This document shows positions 58,632 to 64,000 of a stretch of DNA of 64,000 bases, piece by piece; the stretch's first letter is position 1; every line of letters begins with the position of its first letter. The notes below the pieces were generated by a model. The model saw only the letters and a program-made list of their open reading frames with translations, had not been told where the DNA came from and did not search any database. Source of the DNA: Hominimerdicola alba 8 (GTDB lineage: Bacteria; Bacillota; Clostridia; Oscillospirales; Ruminococcaceae); assembly GCF_000178155.2 (NCBI RefSeq), contig NZ_ADKM02000100.1, positions 18,437 to 82,436 of the forward strand, in the 5' to 3' direction. The translations under genes were made by a program, and so were the position numbers.

Positions 58632-61109
58632 TCAGAACCACAGCCCGTAGAAAGGTGAGTCGCTTGCTGAGTTCAGTCTTCTGGAATAGATGCGCAGGTC
58701 ATTTGAACGTCTTGCATTGTCGATGGCGCCCAGCAGTTCAGAACTTTCGTGGGGTTTATCGACTATACTGCTGAGTGATGGCGATGCGCTGACAGTCATG
58801 ACCTCATAGCGATCGCTGGTCTTGCCCGTAAGTGTCATCGGGGGTTCTGACAGTGTGCTTATGGTCGAACCCTTTGCAAGGCTGATAGTGTAGCTGAACT
58901 CACGGAAACCGTAGAATTCGCCGCAGCCTGATACGACTGCCGTTGCCTTGCCCGCCGCGAGATTGTTGTAGAACTTGACCGTATAATCGACATTTTTTTG
59001 CAGCTTTCTGCCGTCAAGATAAATGTTGAAGTCGGGTTCGATGCGTTTGCCGCTGTAGCGGTAAGTCCTGCCGATATCTGCTGTGCAGTCACTAAGGGGA
59101 GATCTGGTTCTTACCGATATGGTGCCCGAACTGCTCTCGGTATAGCTTCCGCCGATATCGAGAAGTGCATCTACTCTGTAGTCGAATTTTGTCTTTGATG
59201 GCAGCATCTCATCGATGTAGGCGGGGGTGTTTACCACTGCGACTTCTTCAAATTCGCCGTCGCTGTCAGATGCTCTTCTCTTGACAGAGTAGCCGTCAGA
59301 GCCTCCCTTGCTCAGCCACGAAAGCTGAACGTGGTCACCGTAGACACCGTCTGCGGTCAGTGCGGTTATGGGCATGGCGAGTATCTGCCCTGAGTATTTT
59401 GCGCTTGTATTGTTGGTGAAGTCGTTGTTGTCAACAAATGCACTTGCGCCTTCGTCAGCGGTGATGCCTGCGGTAACACAGCCGCTTATGGCATTGTTTA
59501 TGACATTTATGCCCGCTGTATCGGATATCTTAACGCCGCTTTCCTCTGCGCCTGTGATGGTGTTGCCCTTTACTTCCGCCACCGAGCCGCCGCCTACAGA
59601 TATACCGCTGTGTGCAGAACTCTGCACCGTGTTGCCTGTTATTTTTAGCTGAGCATTTTTGTCAGCAGCGATCCCGCAAGCCGCGCTGTTCATGCAGTTG
59701 TTGGAAGTAACGCTGTTAGCCGAACCGCCAACCACTGCGATAGAATGTCCGTTACTGCCTATAAGACTGTTGTTCTTGACAGAAACATCGGTGGAATACT
59801 TCACGTTCATCAGATTGTTCTCGTATATCGAGCCGTCAGTGACAGTGCCCAGCACGTTCGAGTTGACTATGACACCCGTCGCATCCGTCATCTGCAAAGC
59901 GGTGCCTGCGGTGGTGATGTTGTTTGAGTCTATCAGCACGCCCTCGACCTTGTAATCGTGGTCGGGGAAAGCAGTGTTCTGCACCAGCTTTCCGTAGAGG
60001 TTTATGCCGAAAGGCTTCGGGCATTCATCTGTCAGCACTGCCAAGATGCTGTTGCCTTTTATTATAGTATCCGAGAAGTCGTTTATCCTGTCGTACACGC
60101 CGTTGTAGCCTGCAACAGGGGCGTTGTAGCCTGAAACCTCCATATAAGTCATGTTTTTGAAGTCTATGCCGCTGCCTACACCGGTCATCGTGTTGTTCTC
60201 GATGGTGCATCTGCGGTAGTTCTCCATTATTATAGCAGAATCGTAGATGTTGCTGAAAGTATTGCCGCTTATGCTGAAATTAGTGTAGTACTCGCCTATC
60301 GTTGCCGAATGTGAGCCGATGCCGCGCATAAGGTCGTAGAAATCGTTGTTCTTGATGATGACATTGTCACATGGGGTGTCATCAAAGGGAGCGTAGCCTT
60401 CAAAAAGGTTCTCATTATTCAGTATATCGAACTGTATGGCTTCCTTGTACTTTGGCCCATAGTATTCATGGAAACTGCACCCTTCCACTGTGACATTTTT
60501 AGCGCCGCCCAGTTCAAGCATGTGGCAGTTGAAGTTATCTTTGAAATCAACATTCTTCACCCAGAGGTCATGGAGGTGACCCATTCTTATTGTGGAGAAT
60601 GCTTTGACATTGCCGCCGTTGGTGTTGCCGTCCAGCACACCGCCTTCAATGATGATGTTGTGCGCACCGTTGAAGCCGCCGTCATCGTTGTCGAGATAGT
60701 TCATTATCAGACAGCCGCCCTGAAAGTCCTTTCTGAGGGTGGCATCCTGCAGGTACAGCCATGTGTTTGAGTGAACATACAGACAGCTGCCTATACTGTA
60801 AGTACCCGCTGGTATTATTACTTTGACCTGCACTTTGTCGCTGGCATGGCTGCCGGCGTAGTCGAGGGCTTTCTGTATGGCAGCGGCAGAATTCTTTCTG
60901 CCTGTGCTGTCAGCCCCGAACTCGGTGACATCTATCGCCACAGCCGAACTGTAGCCGCTTATCGAAGCACCTGTTGCTGTCGAACCTGTTATTACGCTGT
61001 AATCATAGGCGTGTGCGGTCAATAAAAAATGCCCTGACGCAAGCAAGACTGCGGCACAGCATGCAGCAGCCCACTTTGAAAGGGCAGACACAAATCTTTT
61101 TGAGATCAC
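58632..61109 (-). CDS. Secreted parallel beta-helix protein with fibronectin-like C-terminal domains
   Basis: The 825-residue protein has a signal peptide (KWAAACCAAVLLASGHFLL, ending TAHA). The N-terminal part begins AIDVTEFGADSTGRKNSAAA, the classic start of pectate-lyase/rhamnogalacturonase-type beta-helices. Many NN-x-I/F-x-N-x-T coils run through about residues 80-580, such as VIIKNNDFYDLMRGIGSHSA. A fibronectin III-like domain (about 590-670) and an IPT/Ig-like beta domain (about 690-770) follow. It probably acts on or binds cell-wall glycans. The start is a GTG (61107-61109) preceded by AGAGG. An ATG 43 codons earlier would put a cytoplasmic-looking peptide before the signal sequence, and it sits directly at the -35/-10 region. 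Enzymatic specificity is not predictable. Confidence 0.8.
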   Translation of the reverse strand: MISKRFVSALSKWAAACCAAVLLASGHFLLTAHAYDYSVITGSTATGASISGYSSAVAIDVTEFGADSTGRKNSAAAIQKALDYAGSHASDKVQVKVIIPAGTYSIGSCLYVHSNTWLYLQDATLRKDFQGGCLIMNYLDNDDGGFNGAHNIIIEGGVLDGNTNGGNVKAFSTIRMGHLHDLWVKNVDFKDNFNCHMLELGGAKNVTVEGCSFHEYYGPKYKEAIQFDILNNENLFEGYAPFDDTPCDNVIIKNNDFYDLMRGIGSHSATIGEYYTNFSISGNTFSNIYDSAIIMENYRRCTIENNTMTGVGSGIDFKNMTYMEVSGYNAPVAGYNGVYDRINDFSDTIIKGNSILAVLTDECPKPFGINLYGKLVQNTAFPDHDYKVEGVLIDSNNITTAGTALQMTDATGVIVNSNVLGTVTDGSIYENNLMNVKYSTDVSVKNNSLIGSNGHSIAVVGGSANSVTSNNCMNSAACGIAADKNAQLKITGNTVQSSAHSGISVGGGSVAEVKGNTITGAEESGVKISDTAGINVINNAISGCVTAGITADEGASAFVDNNDFTNNTSAKYSGQILAMPITALTADGVYGDHVQLSWLSKGGSDGYSVKRRASDSDGEFEEVAVVNTPAYIDEMLPSKTKFDYRVDALLDIGGSYTESSSGTISVRTRSPLSDCTADIGRTYRYSGKRIEPDFNIYLDGRKLQKNVDYTVKFYNNLAAGKATAVVSGCGEFYGFREFSYTISLAKGSTISTLSEPPMTLTGKTSDRYEVMTVSASPSLSSIVDKPHESSELLGAIDNARRSNDLRIYSRRLNSASDSPFYGLWF

Positions 61110-61209
61110 CAAGCCTCTATCCTTTCGCTTATCTTCTCCAAAAAACTGTTTGTCTGCGGCGTTATATATTTTTATGCCGTCAGACGAATGAAAATATTTA
61201 CACAGATAT

Positions 61210-61238
61210 ATTATATCATCATACCTCAGATTTGTCAA
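61210..61238 (-). promoter_or_regulatory. Promoter of the beta-helix gene
   Basis: On the minus strand consensus TTGACA (61233-61238) and TATAAT (61210-61215) are separated by 17 bp. The ~95 nt leader supports the GTG start at 61109, since an ATG at 61236-61238 would lie within the promoter. Confidence 0.88.
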
Positions 61239-61275
61239 GCATTTCGGGCTGTTATGACATGTTTTCAGCTATTTG

Positions 61276-61638
61276 TCAGTGTTCTTTCACATAATGTATG
61301 AACTCTTCTTTATGGTCGAGAAGAAAGTACATCTCAGCCAAAGTGACGAACGACTCGGCGGGAGAACTGCCAAATTCTTCCGCCACAGCGTCGATGATAT
61401 GCACAGTTTTGCCGTCAGACGCGATGATATATTGATTACCGTCAAGGAAAATGCCGACGCGCTTTGTGTCAGTGTTTAGCATATCACCGTATTTTAGCTT
61501 TTTTTCGGTGTCGTCAGCCGCAAGAAAACCTTTTATCAATGCTATGTCATCGCTGTCGCCCACATCTGTAAAAAGAAAGTCAGCCAGCTTTTCCGAGATG
61601 CTTCTGCCGTATTTTTTCACGATCTCTTCAACAGTCAT
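61276..61638 (-). CDS. Uncharacterised 120-residue acidic protein
   Basis: The protein is soluble and mixed alpha/beta. It begins MTVEEIVKKYGRSISEKLAD and includes VGIFLDGNQYIIASDGKTVH and a helical C-terminus AEMYFLLDHKEEFIHYVKEH. The pattern loosely recalls SMI1/KNR4-type or other immunity-like proteins, but I do not recognise it. The ATG is supported by GAGGTGATAAA. It is preceded by no clear promoter and followed after about 40 bp by the promoter of the beta-helix gene in the same direction. Function unknown. Confidence 0.6.
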   Translation of the reverse strand: MTVEEIVKKYGRSISEKLADFLFTDVGDSDDIALIKGFLAADDTEKKLKYGDMLNTDTKRVGIFLDGNQYIIASDGKTVHIIDAVAEEFGSSPAESFVTLAEMYFLLDHKEEFIHYVKEH

Positions 61639-61776
61639 TTTATCACCTCACATCAATACAATTATATTACAGAAGCGCCGTGATGTCAACATTATGCCAA
61701 AATTTCCACCAATGCTGTCATATACTGAACAGAATGACCAAGTTTTAAAAAATATAAAGTTTTTTTGGAAAAAGAC

Positions 61777-61805
61777 TTGAAAAGTTCGGGCAAATGGTGT
61801 ATAAT
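61777..61805 (+). promoter_or_regulatory. Promoter of gap
   Basis: TTGAAA (61777-61782) and TATAAT (61800-61805) are separated by 17 bp, about 30 bp before the gap start codon. Confidence 0.82.
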
Positions 61806-61839
61806 AGATACAGAAATTTTTTCTAGGAGGTACAATACA

Positions 61840-62880
61840 ATGGCAAATGTAAAAGTTGCAATTAATGGTTTTGGTCGTATCGGCCGTCTGGCTTTCAGAC
61901 AGATGTTCGGTGCAGAGGGTTATGAGATCGTTGCTATCAACGACCTGACTAAGCCTTCTATGCTGGCTAACCTGCTGAAGTTCGACACCGCTCAGGGTGG
62001 TTACTGCGGCAGAATAGGTGAGAACACTCACACTGTTTCCGCTGATGATGAGGCTAACACCATCACTGTTGACGGCAAGACCCTGCAGATCTACGCTAAG
62101 GCTAACGCTGCTGAGCTGCCTTGGGGCGAGCTGGGTGTTGACGTTGTTCTGGAGTGCACAGGTTTCTACTGCTCTAAGGCTAAGAGCCAGGCTCACATCG
62201 ATGCCGGCGCTAAGAAGGTAGTTATCTCTGCTCCTGCAGGCAACGATCTGCCTACTATCGTTTTCTCTGTTAACGAGAAGACCCTGACTAAGGATGACAA
62301 GATCATCTCTGCTGCATCCTGCACCACTAACTGCCTGGCACCTATGGCTAAGGCTCTGAACGACTATGCTCCTATCCAGAGCGGTATCATGAGCACTATC
62401 CACGCTTACACCGGCGATCAGATGATCCTCGATGGTCCTCACAGAAAGGGCGATATGAGAAGAGCTAGAGCAGGCGCTGCTAACATCGTTCCTAACAGCA
62501 CCGGTGCTGCTAAGGCTATCGGTCTGGTTATCCCTGAGCTGAACGGCAAGCTGATCGGTTCTGCACAGAGAGTTCCTGTTCCTACAGGTTCTACCACTAT
62601 CCTGACCGCAGTTGTTAAGAAGGCTGATGTTACTGTTGACGGTATCAACGCTGCTATGAAGGCTGCTGCTTCCGAGAGCTTCGGTTACAACACCGATCCT
62701 ATCGTTTCTTCTGACGTTATCGGCATGAGATTTGGTTCTCTGTTCGATGCTACTCAGACTATGGTTTCTAAGATCGCTGATGATCTGTTCGAGGTTCAGG
62801 TTGTTTCTTGGTACGACAACGAGAACTCCTACACTTCTCAGATGGTTAGAACCATCAAGTACTTTGCAGAGCTGGGCTAA
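61840..62880 (+). CDS. gap: Glyceraldehyde-3-phosphate dehydrogenase
   Basis: A glycolytic enzyme oxidising glyceraldehyde 3-phosphate with NAD. The 346 residues contain the NAD-binding [14 protein letters not shown], the catalytic Cys in [12 protein letters not shown], the His in [30 protein letters not shown] and SWYDNENSY. The ATG at 61840 follows AGGAGG by 9 nt; a frame from 61765 would include the promoter. Codon use is strongly biased to GCT, GTT, TCT, ATC, AAG and AAC, far more than in neighbours, as expected for one of the most highly expressed proteins. It is transcribed alone and ends at 62906-62934. Confidence 0.97.
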   Translation: MANVKVAINGFGRIGRLAFRQMFGAEGYEIVAINDLTKPSMLANLLKFDTAQGGYCGRIGENTHTVSADDEANTITVDGKTLQIYAKANAAELPWGELGVDVVLECTGFYCSKAKSQAHIDAGAKKVVISAPAGNDLPTIVFSVNEKTLTKDDKIISAASCTTNCLAPMAKALNDYAPIQSGIMSTIHAYTGDQMILDGPHRKGDMRRARAGAANIVPNSTGAAKAIGLVIPELNGKLIGSAQRVPVPTGSTTILTAVVKKADVTVDGINAAMKAAASESFGYNTDPIVSSDVIGMRFGSLFDATQTMVSKIADDLFEVQVVSWYDNENSYTSQMVRTIKYFAELG

Positions 62881-62905
62881 TTCCCAATAATTGCAACAAA
62901 TATTT

Positions 62906-62934
62906 ATCCCCCGAAGTTTTGTGCTTCGGGGGAT
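62906..62934 (+). terminator. Terminator hairpin after gap
   Basis: An 11-bp stem ATCCCCCGAAG/CTTCGGGGGAT with a 7-nt loop is followed by a modest ATTTGT tract. Confidence 0.75.
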
Positions 62935-62971
62935 ATTTGTGTGAAAGTGAAATATTTCTTATTTTATTTAC

Positions 62972-63000
62972 TTGAAATTATCACATTTATGTGTAATAAT
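62972..63000 (+). promoter_or_regulatory. Promoter of the terminal lipoprotein gene
   Basis: TTGAAA (62972-62977) and AATAAT (62995-63000) are separated by 17 bp, about 85 bp upstream of the start. Confidence 0.55.
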
Positions 63001-63085
63001 TATGTCTGTTGAAACCGATTGCCATATAAATACACGGTTTTTCGGTAAAAAAGACAAAACGTTACACAAAGAAAGGACGATAACT

Positions 63086-63961
63086 ATGCTAAACAGTAAG
63101 GAAAATTTAAAGAGGATCTCGGTGGGTTTGGCGGCTATGATGCTGGCACTGACTATGGCGGGCTGTTCTTCGGCTGAGTCCGGGGACGCTGACAAGGCTG
63201 ACAGCAAGGCTTCTGCGGCGGCTGAGAATTCTGAAAAGGAAGAAGAGAGCAAGTCTGAGGAAGTTGAGGATTCCAAAGAAGAAAATGAAGAGCAGAAGGA
63301 GGACGCTGAAAGCAGTGAGGCTGCTGTTACCACAGCACCCGGTGATATCGATCTTGACTCGATGATAGCCAGCATAGAAGCTGATATCCCGCAGGTGACT
63401 GCTTTCTCCGGTATCGACATTGGCGGCTCTAAGCCGGAGGCTGACAGTTCTGCTTCTTCAAGCGCTGATACATCTTCGGCTGCTGAGGCTGTCACCACTA
63501 CAACTACAATGCCCGAAGCCAATGCCCCTGTCACCGCTGACCTGAAAAGCAATCAGCAGCTTGTGTTTGACGGTATGATATACGACAACACCAATATCCT
63601 TGACTCTGCTATAACACCTCCATCGGGCTGGACTGATCAGGGCTTCTCGAACAAGGATTATCAGAATCCGCTCTACCCGAATGTTTCAATAGTTGAATCT
63701 GACGGAGTCGTACAGTTTGTAAGAACGAGGAATGAAGGCGGTGCACTGCCTGAACTGCAGCTGTACAAGGGACTTACATGGGGTGCGACTGCAAGCGATG
63801 TCAAGGCAGCTTATGGTGAGCCTGTCCATGAGGGTTCCGGCGAACAGTACGGCACAACTTTCACCACCCTGTATTACAAAGACAGCAATGACTACCTGAT
63901 AATATACAGTGTATCAGATGATTGGGGACTGTTTGACGTTTCGTGTCAGGGTAAATACTAA
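63086..63961 (+). CDS. Lipoprotein of unknown function
   Basis: The 291-residue protein has a lipoprotein signal with lipobox TMAGC, the lipidated Cys being residue 27. A long low-complexity Ser/Glu/Ala/Asp linker (about residues 30-170) is rich in acidic repeats. A C-terminal folded domain (about 185-291) begins NQQLVFDGMIYDNTNI and ends YLIIYSVSDDWGLFDVSCQG. The WGATASDVKAAYGEP segment recalls a small extracellular domain found in several clostridial lipoproteins. The start ATG is preceded by GAAAGGA; upstream in-frame codons overlap the promoter. Function unknown. Confidence 0.8.
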   Translation: MLNSKENLKRISVGLAAMMLALTMAGCSSAESGDADKADSKASAAAENSEKEEESKSEEVEDSKEENEEQKEDAESSEAAVTTAPGDIDLDSMIASIEADIPQVTAFSGIDIGGSKPEADSSASSSADTSSAAEAVTTTTTMPEANAPVTADLKSNQQLVFDGMIYDNTNILDSAITPPSGWTDQGFSNKDYQNPLYPNVSIVESDGVVQFVRTRNEGGALPELQLYKGLTWGATASDVKAAYGEPVHEGSGEQYGTTFTTLYYKDSNDYLIIYSVSDDWGLFDVSCQGKY

Positions 63962-63967
63962 GTACAA

Positions 63968-64000
63968 AAAAAGGCACTCCAAAATATGGAGTGCCTTTTT
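63968..64000 (+). terminator. Intrinsic terminator at the window end
   Basis: AAAAAGGCACTCC pairs with GGAGTGCCTTTTT around a 7-nt AAAATAT loop. It begins just after the lipoprotein stop codon and reaches the window edge. Confidence 0.88.

Noticed and set aside
1..64000. CRISPR arrays, tRNA, rRNA or prophage genes
   Set aside because: No regularly spaced repeats, cloverleaf-like sequences or phage proteins were seen while reading; a tRNAscan or CRISPR search was not possible here.

Overview
The window looks like chromosomal DNA of a gut or rumen Clostridia of the Ruminococcus group, close to R. albus. The GC content is moderate. Many genes have clear sigma-A-type promoters (TTGACA, 17 bp, TATAAT) and AGGAGG-like ribosome sites. 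A C-terminal dockerin, a GH130 mannosylglucose phosphorylase with the RaMP1-type N-terminus, a GH3 beta-glucosidase, Firmicutes house-keeping synteny and a spoVM micro-gene support this. I saw no rRNA, tRNA, CRISPR array, prophage or transposase gene. The species is an inference.

Layout. (1) 0-2.2 kb: the end of a tellurium-resistance (Ter)-associated metabolite operon (TRSP-domain protein, StiP/PRTase-like protein, HAD phosphatase). (2) 2.2-13.4 kb: accessory and envelope genes. These are a seven-zinc-ribbon protein, a dockerin-bearing glucosaminidase, a CotH-type lipoprotein behind a ~280 nt structured leader ending in a terminator, a DUF11 protein, a secreted zinc phospholipase C-like protein with a C-terminal beta-rich domain, and a flavin reductase with two small partners. 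(3) 13.5-22.1 kb: miaB, a ylbF/ymcA-like gene, mutS, mutL, miaA, hfq. (4) 22.1-28.5 kb: an envelope/division cluster (HlyD-like adaptor, ylmE, sepF, ylmH, divIVA, lspA, an rluD-type synthase, a HAD phosphatase). (5) 28.6-30.4 kb: a split transketolase. (6) 30.5-36.1 kb: a gene-poor stretch with repeats and a SpoIIE-type phosphatase remnant, then a GNAT gene, rarA, an S1-domain protein and a secreted cell-wall hydrolase. (7) 36.1-40.9 kb, minus strand: a ComEA-like protein, GH3 beta-glucosidase, a possible orphan immunity protein, a YaiI-type protein and an HD hydrolase. (8) 41.1-54.9 kb: yicC, remA, gmk, rpoZ, priA, def, fmt, rsmB, rlmN, stp, pknB, rsgA, thiN, spoVM, in nearly the Bacillus subtilis order. 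(9) 55-61.7 kb: GH130 phosphorylase, sortase with an LPQTG substrate, a parallel beta-helix secreted protein. (10) 61.8 kb to the end: gap and a lipoprotein gene.

The functional themes are translation, tRNA and rRNA modification, mismatch repair and restart of replication, septum formation, PASTA-kinase signalling, and secretion or anchoring of surface enzymes for plant beta-glucan and mannan use.

The most interesting non-coding content is two families of small palindromic elements. A 99-bp element with TAGCAATCC ends and TA flanks occurs twice (15017-15115 and 58515-58613). The first copy sits inside a member of a second family of ~160-bp hairpin repeats that occurs three times (14965, 18384 and 30651). 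Two structured leaders (7466-7745 and about 34966-35172) could not be assigned to a known RNA class by eye.
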